Source of the DNA: Bordetella pseudohinzii
GTDB lineage: Bacteria; Pseudomonadota; Gammaproteobacteria; Burkholderiales; Burkholderiaceae_B
Assembly (NCBI RefSeq): GCF_000657795.2
Contig: NZ_JHEP02000020.1
Span: forward strand, 1 to 64,000
DNA length: 64,000 nt
Direction of reading: 5' to 3'
Shown here: positions 7,976 through 17,000 of the stretch, piece by piece
Position numbering within the stretch: position 1 is the first letter of the stretch
How the letters are laid out: every line of letters starts with the position of its first letter
Notes under the pieces: generated by a model
Told to the model about the DNA's origin: nothing
The model's database searches: none
The model's input: the letters and a program-made list of their open reading frames with translations, nothing else
Made by a program: the position numbers and the translations under genes

Positions 7976-9652
7976 TCAGGACTGGCCGGCGGCGCGGGCG
8001 AGCGCGGCGCGCAAGGCGGTGGCATCGGTATCGCGGCGGCGCGCGGCGATGTGCTGATCGGGGCGGATCAGATAGCAGCTGCCCGGCCGGGCGTCGTAGC
8101 GGGCCGCGAGCAGTCCGGCCGTATCGCTCACGCCGCGGGTGCCGGCGGGGGCTTGCCAGGACGCGCCCGCCGGGCGCACCAGCACGATGCGGGGCGCCAG
8201 CGGGCTGTCGGCCACGGCGCGCAGATCGGCCAGCACCCGCGCATCGGGCGCCTGCTCGCCGCCGAACCAGGCCAGGGTGAACCCTCCGTCCAGCACCTGC
8301 AGCCACCATTGCTGTCCCGCGTCGTCGGCCACGGGCGCATCGGCCGCCACGCTGCCGGGCAGCATGGCGCCGGCAAAGGCGTGCGCATCGGGCGTGTTCA
8401 GCGGCGAGTCCGCATAGCGCGCCGGCAGCGACAGCCGGCCGCTGTTGACCAGGCCGCGCGCAAACGCATGGTCGCGCGCCAGGTTGAGCACGGCATTGCG
8501 GAAGTTGCGGCTGATCTCGCTCTTGGGCGTGATGAAATCGGTCGAGCGCGAAGAATTGAGGATGTTCTCGTCGGCGGCGTATTCGCGCTCGCTCGCATAG
8601 CTGTCGATGAGGCGGTCGGGCGCGTGGCCGTCGAGCACCAGCTGCAGCTTCCAGGCCAGGTTTTCGGCATCCTGCACGCCGCTGTTGGCGCCGCGCGCGC
8701 CGAAGGGCGAGACACGGTGCGCCGCGTCGCCGGCGAACAGGACGCGGCCATGGCGGAAGCGGTCCATGCGCTCGCAGGCAAAGGTGTAGACGCTGACCCA
8801 TTCCAGCTCGAAGGGCGTGTCCGGCCCGAGCAGGGCGCGGATGCGCGGCAGCACGTTGGCGGGCTTGACGGCTTCGACCGGATCGGCGTTCCAGCCGAGC
8901 TGGAAATCGATGCGCCAGACATTGTCGGGCTGCATATGCAGCAGGACCGACTGGTTGGGATGGAAAGGCGGGTCGAACCAGAACCAGCGCTCGGCGGGAA
9001 AGGGCGCGCTCATCTTCACGTCGGCGATGAGGAAGCGATCCTTGAAGATGCGGCCATGCGCTTCCTGGCCCAGCAGCTTGCGCACCGGCGAGCGGGCGCC
9101 GTCGCAGGCGATGAGCCATTCGGCTTGCAGCGCGTAAGGGCCGTCGGGCGTATCGACGTCCACCGTCACGCCCGCGTCGCGCGGCGTGACGCCCGTCACC
9201 TTGTTCTTCCAGCGCAGCTCGATATTGGGCTCCGCGCGGGCGGCCTCAAGCAGATAGCCCTCGGCGTAGTACTGCTGCAGATTGATGAAGGCGGGCCGAC
9301 GGTGGCCGCTTTCGGGCAGCAGGTCAAAGCGCCAGACCTCGCCTTCGCGGAAGAACACCTTGCCCACATTCCAGGACACGCCCTTGTCCACCATGCGCTG
9401 GCCCACGCCGAGGCGGTCCCAGATCTCCAGGGTGCGCTTGGAAAAACAGATGGCGCGCGAGCCGGTGGACAGCCGGCAATCGTCGTCCAGCACGATCACG
9501 CGCGTGCCGCGCCGGGCCAGGTCCAGGGCCGTGGACAGGCCCACGGGGCCCGCGCCGACGATCACCGCGCGATGCGCGGCCGAGGCGCCGGGCTGCTGAT
9601 CGGCGCACGCTTGATAGGCGAACTCCAGCGCCTGGTAATCAATGTCTCCCAC
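7976..9652 (-). CDS. FAD-dependent aromatic monooxygenase-like oxidoreductase
   Basis: This 558-residue protein has the flavoprotein hydroxylase layout: an N-terminal dinucleotide fold with VIVGAGPVGLSTALDLARRG, a DG motif (WLIACDGARSPVRK), and the flavin-binding GD motif (RVLFAGDAAHRVSPFGARG) near residue 300. A C-terminal thioredoxin-like extension follows. It resembles MhpA/PheA-type phenolic hydroxylases using NAD(P)H and O2. The substrate is unknown; the neighbouring homogentisate genes suggest an aromatic acid but do not prove it. It lies 96 bases downstream of the MBL-fold gene and upstream of the DUF2783 gene, all on the minus strand. Confidence 0.85.
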   Translation of the reverse strand: MGDIDYQALEFAYQACADQQPGASAAHRAVIVGAGPVGLSTALDLARRGTRVIVLDDDCRLSTGSRAICFSKRTLEIWDRLGVGQRMVDKGVSWNVGKVFFREGEVWRFDLLPESGHRRPAFINLQQYYAEGYLLEAARAEPNIELRWKNKVTGVTPRDAGVTVDVDTPDGPYALQAEWLIACDGARSPVRKLLGQEAHGRIFKDRFLIADVKMSAPFPAERWFWFDPPFHPNQSVLLHMQPDNVWRIDFQLGWNADPVEAVKPANVLPRIRALLGPDTPFELEWVSVYTFACERMDRFRHGRVLFAGDAAHRVSPFGARGANSGVQDAENLAWKLQLVLDGHAPDRLIDSYASEREYAADENILNSSRSTDFITPKSEISRNFRNAVLNLARDHAFARGLVNSGRLSLPARYADSPLNTPDAHAFAGAMLPGSVAADAPVADDAGQQWWLQVLDGGFTLAWFGGEQAPDARVLADLRAVADSPLAPRIVLVRPAGASWQAPAGTRGVSDTAGLLAARYDARPGSCYLIRPDQHIAARRRDTDATALRAALARAAGQS

Positions 9653-9748
9653 GACGGTCTCCTGCGTGGCTTTTTTATTGTGTATTGAGCATGGCGCGGC
9701 CCGGCCCGCGTTGTCGACGGGCCGGCGCCGGCGGGTCCTGCGCGGCGG

Positions 9749-10702
9749 TCAGCCTTCGAGCTGCTTCCACATGTCGATGTCGCGCTTGTCGGTCCAGATG
9801 CGCGGATCGACGATGCCCTGCGCTTCGTCATAGGCGCGCGACACGTCGAAGGGCATGCAGTGATCGAAGATCACCCAGTCGCTGTAGCGCGGTTTCATGA
9901 AGTCGTAGACTTCGCGGTAGATGGCCTTGAGGTCCTTGCCCTCGGCCACGCCGCGGTTGACCGCGCCGTACAGATCGGTCAGGAAGGCGCGCGTGCCGGC
10001 CAGGCCCCGGCGCACTTCCTCGGCGTTCTTGAGCGCCGGGCCGCGGCCGGGCACCATCTTCTCGGCGGCAAAGCCGGCCAGCGTGTCCAGCGTGGTGGGC
10101 CAGTCGCGGAAATAGGCGTCGCCGCAATACGGCGTGGATTGATACTCGACCAGGTCGCCGGCGAACAGGATCTTCTGCTCGGGCAGCCAGGCGATGGTGT
10201 CGCCCTTGGTGTGGCCGCGCCCGACTTGCAGCAGCTTGACTTCCAGATTGCCCAGGTTGACCGTCATCTCGCCCTTGAAGGTCATGGTGGGCCACACCAG
10301 GCCCGGCGGGATCGATTCCGCATTGCGGAAAAGGCGCGGAAAGCGCCCGATTTCGCTGGCCTTGTCCTGCTCGCCGCGCTCGGCGATCAGGTCCCAGGTG
10401 TCGCGGCTGGCCAGGATCTCCTGGGCCTGGTAGGCCGAGGCGCCAAAGACCCGCACCGCGTGATAGTGCGACAGCAGGATGTATTTGATCGGCTTGTCCG
10501 TGACTTCGCGGATGCGGCGGATCACGTCCTGCGCCATGACCGGCGTGGCCTGCGTGTCGACCACCATCACCGCCTCGTCGCCGATGATCACGCCCGTGTT
10601 CGGATCGCCTTCGGCCGTATAGGCATAGGCGTTGTCGGACAGCTTCTCGAAGGACACCACCTTGTCCTGAAGATCGGCGTGCGATGCGAATTGCTTGCTC
10701 AT
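9749..10702 (-). CDS. Metallo-beta-lactamase-fold protein with altered metal site
   Basis: The 317-residue protein has the MBL fold, but the canonical HxHxDH reads SHYHAVR, so the Asp and third His are replaced by Val and Arg. The later GHG-type His is Arg (PGRGPAL). The His in GRGHTKGD and the Asp in LFAGDL remain. It may therefore bind one metal or work differently from usual hydrolases. A strong ribosome site (AAGGAGA) precedes ATG 10702, and a consensus promoter lies at 10761-10789. It heads the MBL-monooxygenase-DUF2783 cluster, so a role in processing an aromatic oxidation product is inferred. Confidence 0.85.
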   Translation of the reverse strand: MSKQFASHADLQDKVVSFEKLSDNAYAYTAEGDPNTGVIIGDEAVMVVDTQATPVMAQDVIRRIREVTDKPIKYILLSHYHAVRVFGASAYQAQEILASRDTWDLIAERGEQDKASEIGRFPRLFRNAESIPPGLVWPTMTFKGEMTVNLGNLEVKLLQVGRGHTKGDTIAWLPEQKILFAGDLVEYQSTPYCGDAYFRDWPTTLDTLAGFAAEKMVPGRGPALKNAEEVRRGLAGTRAFLTDLYGAVNRGVAEGKDLKAIYREVYDFMKPRYSDWVIFDHCMPFDVSRAYDEAQGIVDPRIWTDKRDIDMWKQLEG

Positions 10703-10760
10703 CTTGTCTCCTTACCTTGATAGGGGGCGCGCGCTCTGCGGGCGGGCGCGTCTGGAGGAG

Positions 10761-10789
10761 ACTATAGCGAGGCGTTAGTTTTTATGCAA
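10761..10789 (-). promoter_or_regulatory. Sigma-70 promoter of the MBL/monooxygenase cluster
   Basis: On the minus strand, TTGCAT (10789-10784), a 17-bp spacer and TATAGT (10766-10761) form a good sigma-70 promoter, about 59 bases upstream of the MBL-fold start codon. Confidence 0.65.
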
Positions 10790-10818
10790 TACGTTCGTTA
10801 TAGACAAATACCTGGGGA

Positions 10819-11646
10819 TCAGCGTTTCTGACAATGGGGACAGAAGTAAGTGGCCCGCTGCCCTTGGACGATGCGCCGGATGGGGCTGCCGCAGATCCGA
10901 CAAGGCTGGCCGGCGCGCTCGTAGACGGCGGCGTGAATGGCGAAATAGGCCCCCGGCTCGCCGGTGGCGCCGACGTAGTCGCGCAAGGTGCTGCCGCCCG
11001 AGGCCAGCGCATCGGCCAGGGTGGCGCGCACGGCCTCGGCCAGCCGGTCGCAGCGCGGCCGCGACACCTTGCCGGCCGGCAGGCGCGGGTCGATGCCGGC
11101 GCGGAACAGGCTTTCCGAGGCGTAGATATTGCCCACGCCGACCACGGCGTGGCCGGCCAGCAGCGCCTGCTTGATGGCCACGCGCTTGCCGCGGAAGTGG
11201 TCGTGCAGCCACTTGCCGTCAAAGCGCGGATCGAAGGGTTCGATGCCCAGGCCGGCCAGCAGCGGATGCGCCTCGACCGGGCCGGTCGCGGCCGGGTGCC
11301 AGAGCACGGCGCCGAAGCGGCGCGGATCGTGCAGCCTGAGGATGGCGTGGTCGAAGACCCAATCGACATGGTCGTGCTTGCGCGGCGCCTCGTCCATGGA
11401 CACGCGGCGCAAGGAACCCGACATGCCCAGGTGGACGATCTGCACGCCGTGCTCGAAGCGCAGCAGCAGGTACTTGCCGCGGCGGTCCGTGGCCAGGACC
11501 GGGCGGTCGGCCAGCAGGGCGGGAAGGTCGGCGGGAATGGGCCAGCGCATGCGTGATTCCCGAACGACGAGACGGCGCAGGGCTTGGCCCGTGATGACGG
11601 CGTCGATTCCTCGGCGCGTGGTTTCGACTTCAGGCAGTTCCGGCAT
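10819..11646 (-). CDS. mutM: Formamidopyrimidine-DNA glycosylase
   Basis: Base-excision-repair enzyme removing 8-oxoguanine and other oxidised purines. The start is fixed by the catalytic N-terminus: [13 protein letters not shown], with Pro2 as nucleophile and Glu3 essential; a longer reading would bury Pro2. The Lys of DRRGKYLLL and the C-terminal zinc finger (CRICG...CPHC) are intact. The length of 275 residues is normal. It is divergent from the TPR gene, the usual Betaproteobacterial neighbourhood. Confidence 0.97.
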   Translation of the reverse strand: MPELPEVETTRRGIDAVITGQALRRLVVRESRMRWPIPADLPALLADRPVLATDRRGKYLLLRFEHGVQIVHLGMSGSLRRVSMDEAPRKHDHVDWVFDHAILRLHDPRRFGAVLWHPAATGPVEAHPLLAGLGIEPFDPRFDGKWLHDHFRGKRVAIKQALLAGHAVVGVGNIYASESLFRAGIDPRLPAGKVSRPRCDRLAEAVRATLADALASGGSTLRDYVGATGEPGAYFAIHAAVYERAGQPCRICGSPIRRIVQGQRATYFCPHCQKR

Positions 11647-11707
11647 GAGCCAGTGTAAGATGGACAATTACGTGTACAAAGATTGTGCCATCAACCGGAC
11701 GGGCCGC

Positions 11708-13534
11708 GTGAAGTTGTCGCTCAAACACATTAATTTCGGATTGGCCTCGTTGGCATTGGCGCTGGCGAGTGTGCAGGCGGTCACCGCCCAGGCCGCCGAG
11801 CCGCGTCCTTCGAGGGACGCCACCGGCCCTCGGCTGATCGAGGCGCCGCGGCAACCGGAAACCCAGGTCATCCGCCTGCATCCGGGCCGCCTGCCCGATG
11901 TCACGCTGACCGGCGACATCTTCTACCGCATCGTGGCCGCCGAAATCGCCGCCCAGCGCGGTCTCTATAGCCCGGCGGCCACGACGCTGCTCAACCTGGC
12001 CCGCGAGACCAGCGACCCCCGCCTGGCCCGCCGCGCGCTGGAGTTCCAGCTGGCCGGCGGCAACCTGCCCGGCGCGCTGGACGCCTCGCGCGTCTGGGCC
12101 CGGCTGTCGCCGGGCGACGTCGAAGCCAATTCCACCGAGCTGGCCCTGGCCGCGGCCAACGGACAGACCAAGGGCCTGGCCCAGGCCCTGCGCCAGCGCA
12201 TCGACGCCACGCCCGACAAGGTGGCTGGCATCACCCAGGCCATGGGCGTGCTCAGCCGCCTGAACGACCGCCGCCTGGCCCTGCGCATCCTCGATGAAGC
12301 GCTCTCCGACAATGTGCGCAAACTGCCCGCCGCCCACCTGGCCCTGGCCGACGTGGCCCAGGCCGCCGGCGACTTCCCGCGCGCCGACAGCGAGGCGCGC
12401 GCCGCGCTGGCCGCCGATCCCCGTTCCGAAGCGGCCGCCCAGCGCGTGCTCGAATACGGCGCCAAGGTCGATCCGGTGCGTGCCGAGGCAGCCGCGCGCG
12501 CCTTCATCGCGCGCAATCCCAATGCCCGCAAGCTGCGCCTGATGCTGGCCGGCCAGATGGCCGAGCGCGGCGACTACGAGGGCGCCCAGGCCGAGCTGTC
12601 GGCCATGTCGCGCCGCTCGCCCGAGGATTTCGACCTGCTCTTCATGCAGGCGCAACTGGCCTACAAGGCCAACCATCTGAACCAGGCCCGCTCGCTCCTG
12701 AAGCAGTACCTCGACGTCCAGGACCAGCGCAAGCAGGCCACCGCGCCCGGCGCCTCGGATGCCGGCGCCGCGGCCGCCGACGCCCATGTGCTGCTGTCGC
12801 GCATCGCCGAGGACCAGGGGCGCTATGACGAGGCCATCGCCGAGCTCGGCCAGATCGACGACCCCTCCATGCGCTATGCCGCCCACATGCGCCAGGCCAC
12901 GCTGCGCGCCCGCCAGGGCCGTATCGACGATGCGCTGGCGCTGGTCGATGCCGCCGGCCCCCAGGATGACGAAGAGCGCACCCTGGGCGTCTTGACCAAG
13001 GCCCAGATCCTGCGCGATGCCGACCGCCTGGACCAGGCCATCGCCCTGCTGGCCAAGGCCGACCAGGCGCTGCCCGATACGGTCGAGATCAAATACGAGC
13101 TGGCCATGCTCTACGAGCGCAAGGGCCAGATCGATCAGCTGGAAAAGCTGCTGCGCCAGGTGATCGCGCTCGACCCCGAGCATGCCCACGCCTATAACGC
13201 GCTGGGCTATACGCTGGCCGACCGCAACCAGCGCCTGCCCGAGGCCCTGGACCTGATCACCCAGGCCCTGGAGCTCTCGCCCGATGATCCCTTCATCCTG
13301 GACAGCATGGGCTGGGTCAAATTCCGCATGGGCGACCTGCCCGCCGCGGCCGAATATCTCAAGCGTTCCTATGCCAAGCGGCCGGAACCGGATATCGCCG
13401 CCCACCTGGCCGAGGTGCTGTATGCCCAGGGCCAGCGCCAGCAGGCCGAAGAAATGCTGCGCGGCGCCTACCGCAAGGAACCCAAGAACCGCACCGTGGT
13501 CGACACCATGAAGCGCCTGGGGGTGCGGCCGTGA
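11708..13534 (+). CDS. Secreted tetratricopeptide-repeat protein
   Basis: A 608-residue protein with a signal peptide (KLSLKHINFGLASLALALAS..., cleavage near AQA-AEP) followed by many TPR-type helical pairs, clearest at about residues 440-600 (YNALGYTLADRNQRLPEALD, DSMGWVKFRMGDLPAAAEYL). It is probably periplasmic or outer-membrane-associated and a scaffold. The gene overlaps lolB by four bases (GTGA), and the TPR-lolB-ispE order is conserved in Burkholderiales, so a link to envelope assembly is inferred. I chose GTG 11708 because it gives a clean signal peptide; ATG 11660 in the same frame adds 16 residues and cannot be excluded. Confidence 0.85.
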   Translation: MKLSLKHINFGLASLALALASVQAVTAQAAEPRPSRDATGPRLIEAPRQPETQVIRLHPGRLPDVTLTGDIFYRIVAAEIAAQRGLYSPAATTLLNLARETSDPRLARRALEFQLAGGNLPGALDASRVWARLSPGDVEANSTELALAAANGQTKGLAQALRQRIDATPDKVAGITQAMGVLSRLNDRRLALRILDEALSDNVRKLPAAHLALADVAQAAGDFPRADSEARAALAADPRSEAAAQRVLEYGAKVDPVRAEAAARAFIARNPNARKLRLMLAGQMAERGDYEGAQAELSAMSRRSPEDFDLLFMQAQLAYKANHLNQARSLLKQYLDVQDQRKQATAPGASDAGAAAADAHVLLSRIAEDQGRYDEAIAELGQIDDPSMRYAAHMRQATLRARQGRIDDALALVDAAGPQDDEERTLGVLTKAQILRDADRLDQAIALLAKADQALPDTVEIKYELAMLYERKGQIDQLEKLLRQVIALDPEHAHAYNALGYTLADRNQRLPEALDLITQALELSPDDPFILDSMGWVKFRMGDLPAAAEYLKRSYAKRPEPDIAAHLAEVLYAQGQRQQAEEMLRGAYRKEPKNRTVVDTMKRLGVRP

Positions 13535-14127
13535 GCGCACGCCGTGACTGGCTGGCGCGCGGCGCCCGCCTGGGGCTGGCCCTGTCGCTGGGCGTCATCG
13601 CCGCCTGCACCAGCCTGCCCAAGTCGCAGGGCGTGGCCGGCGACACGTTCGCGCGCTCCGGGCGTTTCGCCATCACCGCCACCGAAGTCGACGGCCGCCA
13701 GCAGGCGGTGCAGGGCGGCTTCAGCTGGCAGGACAACGGCCGCGAATATGTGCTGGACCTGACCAACCCCCTGGGTTCGACCGAGGCCCGGGTGCAGGGC
13801 GGGCCGGGCTCGGCCCTGTTGACGCGGGCCAATGGCAGCCGCCTCCAGGCCGCGGACCCCGACACCCTGGCCGAAGACGCGCTGGGCAGCCCGGTGCCCG
13901 TCTCGGGCCTGCGCGACTGGCTGCGCGGCCGCCTGGCCAGCCAGCCCGAGGCGCAAGCGGTGCAGCGCGACGAGGCCGGCCGTCTCACGGGCTTCGAGCA
14001 GGGCGGCTGGTCCGCCCGGCTTTCGCGCTACGACAACGCCGGCCCCCAGCTGCTCATGCTCGAGCGTCAGGAGCCGGGCCGCCGCATCGTGGTGCGGCTG
14101 GTCGTCAATCCCGTATCCGCGCCGTGA
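13531..14127 (+). CDS. lolB: Outer-membrane lipoprotein insertion factor LolB
   Basis: The 198-residue lipoprotein accepts lipoproteins from LolA and inserts them into the outer membrane. The N-terminus has a signal peptide with lipobox LGVIAAC (Cys26 lipidated). The body matches LolB in length and in strands such as RFAITATEVDGRQQAVQGGF. GTG start overlaps the TPR stop (GTGA); its own stop overlaps the ispE start the same way, so the three genes are translationally coupled. Confidence 0.93.
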   Translation: MSARRDWLARGARLGLALSLGVIAACTSLPKSQGVAGDTFARSGRFAITATEVDGRQQAVQGGFSWQDNGREYVLDLTNPLGSTEARVQGGPGSALLTRANGSRLQAADPDTLAEDALGSPVPVSGLRDWLRGRLASQPEAQAVQRDEAGRLTGFEQGGWSARLSRYDNAGPQLLMLERQEPGRRIVVRLVVNPVSAP

Positions 14128-15050
14128 CGCTCTACGACGTACCGGCGCCCGCCAAGCTCAACCTGTTTCTGCACATCGTCGGCCGCCGCGCCGACGGCTA
14201 TCACCTGCTGCAGAGCGTTTTCCGCTTTATCGACCTGTGCGACACGCTGTCCTTCGAGGCGCGCGCCGACGGCGCCATCGAGCGCGCCTACGAGCTGCCG
14301 GGCGTGGCGCCCGAACAAGACCTCGTGGTCCGGGCCGCCCGCGCCTTGCAGGCGGCCACCGGCACGAAGCAGGGCGCGCGCATCGGCCTGGACAAGCGCA
14401 TTCCGCAGGGCGGCGGGCTGGGGGGCGGATCCAGCGATGCGGCCACCACGCTGATCGCCCTGAACCGCCTGTGGGGCTGCGGGCTGTCGCGCCGCGAACT
14501 CATGGCCCTGGGCCTGCCGCTGGGCGCCGACGTGCCGGTGTTCATCTTCGGCCAATCCGCCTTCGCCCAGGGCGTGGGCGAGGACTTGCAGGCCGTGGCG
14601 CTGCCGCCGGCCGCCTACCTCGTGCTGCAGCCCGAGGCCAGCGTGCCCACCGCGGAGATTTTTTCCGCCCCCGATTTGACACGCGACTCAAAACACGTCA
14701 GAATTACGGACTTTCTTGCTTTGCCTAATTTCGGTTTCGGCCGGAATGACATGGAAGCGGTGGTTTTCCGGTTGTATCCTCAAATCGAGGCCTGCGTCCG
14801 GGGACTTGCGGGGCTGGGTATCCGGGTCCGCATGTCAGGGTCTGGCGCGTGTTTGTTCGCCGAGTACCCAACACTGTCCGCCGCCCGTGAAGCTGAAGGC
14901 GTTTTGGCAAAGTTCGAAAATACCGCTACAATGCGCGGCGCTGACAAAACAGTCAGCGAAACGCAGCCCGAATTTCAGTTGGGTTTTCGCTTGATCAAGG
15001 CATGCGCCGGGTTGAACGAGCATCCGCTGCGAAGTTGGATTGCAAGCTAG
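14124..15050 (+). CDS. ispE: 4-(cytidine 5'-diphospho)-2-C-methyl-D-erythritol kinase
   Basis: GHMP kinase of the non-mevalonate isoprenoid pathway. Motifs are PAPAKLNLFLHIVGRRADGY, the ATP-binding PQGGGLGGGSSDAATT, and the C-terminal MSGSGACLFA. At 308 residues it is slightly longer than usual because of a C-terminal tail (ending LRSWIAS). GTG 14124 overlaps the lolB stop. The 3' third (from about 14660) is less GC-rich than the rest and contains two promoter-like sequences for the downstream tRNA; the stop codon is one base from the tRNA. Confidence 0.94.
   Translation: MTLYDVPAPAKLNLFLHIVGRRADGYHLLQSVFRFIDLCDTLSFEARADGAIERAYELPGVAPEQDLVVRAARALQAATGTKQGARIGLDKRIPQGGGLGGGSSDAATTLIALNRLWGCGLSRRELMALGLPLGADVPVFIFGQSAFAQGVGEDLQAVALPPAAYLVLQPEASVPTAEIFSAPDLTRDSKHVRITDFLALPNFGFGRNDMEAVVFRLYPQIEACVRGLAGLGIRVRMSGSGACLFAEYPTLSAAREAEGVLAKFENTATMRGADKTVSETQPEFQLGFRLIKACAGLNEHPLRSWIAS
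14676..14704 (+). promoter_or_regulatory. Promoter-like sequence inside ispE
   Basis: A perfect -35 TTGACA (14676-14681), 17-bp spacer and CAGAAT (14699-14704) lie within the ispE coding region. It may contribute to tRNA-Gln/prs transcription. Confidence 0.35.
14904..14932 (+). promoter_or_regulatory. Probable tRNA-Gln promoter inside ispE 3' end
   Basis: TTGGCA (14904-14909), a 17-bp spacer and TACAAT (14927-14932) make a strong sigma-70 promoter about 113 bases upstream of the mature tRNA 5' end. Confidence 0.6.
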
Positions 15051-15051
15051 T

Positions 15052-15128
15052 TGGGGAGTCGCCAAGCTGGTTAAGGCACCGGATTTTGATTCCGGCATGC
15101 GAAGGTTCGAATCCTTCCTCCCCAGCCA
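15052..15128 (+). tRNA. tRNA-Gln(UUG)
   Basis: A 77-base cloverleaf with acceptor TGGGGAG/CTCCCCA, anticodon stem CCGGA/TCCGG, anticodon TTG at 15086-15088, T-arm GGTTCGAATCC and encoded CCA. It starts one base after the ispE stop codon. Confidence 0.97.
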
Positions 15129-15145
15129 AACCAATATATAAAAAA

Positions 15146-15192
15146 GCTGTTGAACTCCGCCTTCAGACTGGCTCAGGTTCAGCAGCTTTTTT
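15146..15192 (+). terminator. Intrinsic terminator after tRNA-Gln
   Basis: GCTGTTGAAC (15146-15155) pairs with GTTCAGCAGC (15177-15186) around a 21-base loop, followed by T6 (15187-15192). Confidence 0.75.
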
Positions 15193-15244
15193 GTTTTGCG
15201 GGCGCCGCGAGCGCCCTCAGTGTTAAACGACCATCATCTGCATC

Positions 15245-16195
15245 ATGGCAAACGACAGCTTCATGATTTTCACGGGCACGGCGAACACCCGCCTGGCCGT
15301 GGACGTAGTCAACCATCTGGACATGTCCCTCGGCAAAATGACCGTGGGCCGCTTCTCGGATGGCGAGGTGATGGTCGAGATCAATGAAAACGTCCGCGGC
15401 AAGGATGTCTTCGTGCTCCAGCCGACCTGCGCGCCGACCAACGACAACCTGATGGAAATCATGGTGATGGTCGATGCCTTGCGCCGCGCCTCGGCTGGCC
15501 GCATCACCGCCGCCATTCCGTATTTCGGCTACGCCCGCCAGGACCGCCGTCCGCGTTCGGCCCGCGTCGCCATCTCGGCCAAGGTCGTGGCCAACATGCT
15601 GCAAGTCGCCGGCGTCGACCGCGTCCTCACCATGGACCTGCACGCCGACCAGATCCAGGGCTTCTTCGACATCCCCGTGGACAACATCTACGCGGGCCCG
15701 ATCCTGCTGGGCGACCTGTGGCGCCGCAATCTGTCCAACCTGGTCGTCGTGTCCCCGGACATCGGCGGCGTGGTGCGCGCCCGCGCGCTGGCCAAGCAGC
15801 TCGAAGCCGACCTGGCCATCATCGACAAGCGCCGCCCGCGCGCCAACGTCTCCGAGGTGATGAACATCATCGGCGAGGTCGACGGCCGCACCTGTATCAT
15901 CATGGACGACATGGTCGATACCGCCGGCACGCTGTGCAAGGCCGCCCAGGCCCTGAAGGACCGTGGCGCCGGCGCCGTGTACGCCTATTGCACCCACCCC
16001 GTGCTGTCCGGCGGCGCCGTCGAACGTATTTCCACGTCCTCGCTGGACGAACTGGTCGTCACGGACACGATTCCGCTGTCCGAAGAAGCCCAGGCCTGCG
16101 GCAAGATCCGCCAACTGTCCTGCGCCGCGCTGCTGGGCGAGACCATCCTGCGTATTTCCAACGCCGAATCGGTCAGCTCGCTGTTCGCGGACTGA
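15245..16195 (+). CDS. prs: Ribose-phosphate pyrophosphokinase (PRPP synthetase)
   Basis: The 316-residue enzyme makes PRPP from ribose 5-phosphate and ATP for nucleotide, His and Trp synthesis. [32 protein letters not shown], the metal-binding [13 protein letters not shown] and the PRPP loop [13 protein letters not shown] are all intact; length is standard. It sits between tRNA-Gln and rplY, each separated by a terminator-like hairpin, a common Proteobacterial order. Confidence 0.97.
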   Translation: MANDSFMIFTGTANTRLAVDVVNHLDMSLGKMTVGRFSDGEVMVEINENVRGKDVFVLQPTCAPTNDNLMEIMVMVDALRRASAGRITAAIPYFGYARQDRRPRSARVAISAKVVANMLQVAGVDRVLTMDLHADQIQGFFDIPVDNIYAGPILLGDLWRRNLSNLVVVSPDIGGVVRARALAKQLEADLAIIDKRRPRANVSEVMNIIGEVDGRTCIIMDDMVDTAGTLCKAAQALKDRGAGAVYAYCTHPVLSGGAVERISTSSLDELVVTDTIPLSEEAQACGKIRQLSCAALLGETILRISNAESVSSLFAD

Positions 16196-16246
16196 GCCGC
16201 AGCCAAGAATTTGCCCGTCGCTGGTCGCGGCGATGGGCGGATGCCG

Positions 16247-16273
16247 CGCCAGGCATGTCGCCTGGCGTGTTTT
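16247..16273 (+). terminator. Hairpin between prs and rplY
   Basis: CGCCAGGC (16247-16254) pairs with GCCTGGCG (16260-16267) around a five-base loop, followed by TGTTTT. Terminator or attenuator. Confidence 0.55.
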
Positions 16274-16313
16274 AACAGGCGAGTCTGCTCGCCAGATTGT
16301 TTGGAGTTTTTCC

Positions 16314-16910
16314 ATGAAATTCAATGCCACTGCGCGTAGCGTCCAGGGTTCGAGTGCGAGCCGCCGCCTGCGCCGCGCGGGCCGCGTTCCCGCCATCGTT
16401 TATGGCGGCACGGCTGCCCCGCTGAACATCGAGCTGGACCACAACGAAATTTTCCATGCCCTGCGCAAGGAACAATTCCACGCCTCCATCCTGACCATGG
16501 CCCTGGAAGGCGGCAAGAGCGAGCAAGTCCTGCTGCGCTCGGTCCAATGGCACGCCTACAAGCCGCAAGTCCTGCACGTTGACTTCCAGCGCGTGGACGC
16601 CAACCAGGCGCTGCACACCAAGGTGCCCCTGCACTTCGTCAACGCCGATACCTCGCCGGCCGTCAAGCTGAGCGGCGCCATCATCTCCCACGTCATCACC
16701 GAAGTGGAAGTGACCTGCCTGCCGCAAGCCCTGCCGCAATTCATCGAAGTCAACCTCGGCGATCTGCTGGGTGGCGCGTCGGTGCACCAGAAGGACATCG
16801 TCCTGCCCAAGGGCGTGACCTTCACCCACCCCAACGATGAGCTGGTGATCGCCACCGCCGTCGTCAAGGGCGGCGCCGCCGAAGCCGAAGAAGCTGCTCC
16901 GGCCGCCTGA
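16314..16910 (+). CDS. rplY: 50S ribosomal protein L25 (CTC family)
   Basis: The 198-residue long-form L25 binds 5S rRNA through its N-terminal domain ([20 protein letters not shown], then [10 protein letters not shown]) and carries the C-terminal TL5/CTC beta domain (about residues 95-185). The tail is Ala/Glu-rich, as in other long forms. ATG 16314 has GGAG nine bases upstream. It precedes pth, an almost universal pairing. Confidence 0.96.
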   Translation: MKFNATARSVQGSSASRRLRRAGRVPAIVYGGTAAPLNIELDHNEIFHALRKEQFHASILTMALEGGKSEQVLLRSVQWHAYKPQVLHVDFQRVDANQALHTKVPLHFVNADTSPAVKLSGAIISHVITEVEVTCLPQALPQFIEVNLGDLLGGASVHQKDIVLPKGVTFTHPNDELVIATAVVKGGAAEAEEAAPAA

Positions 16911-16944
16911 TAGGCCAGGCGGGCCTGCGCCCGCCGCTGCCGCG

Positions 16945-16981
16945 AACCCTGCGCCTGCGATTTGCATGCGCAGGGTTTTTT
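16945..16981 (+). terminator. Intrinsic terminator after rplY
   Basis: AACCCTGCGC (16945-16954) pairs with GCGCAGGGTT (16968-16977), and T6 ends at 16981. It lies just upstream of pth. Confidence 0.75.
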
Positions 16982-17000
16982 ATGTTCTAAACACGCCATC

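Noticed and set aside
11630..13540. 636-codon minus-strand frame over the TPR gene
   Set aside because: Antisense shadow; the plus strand has a signal peptide and TPR repeats.
15963..16313. N-terminal extension of the rplY frame
   Set aside because: Lies over prs in another frame; L25 starts at MKFNATARS with GGAG upstream.
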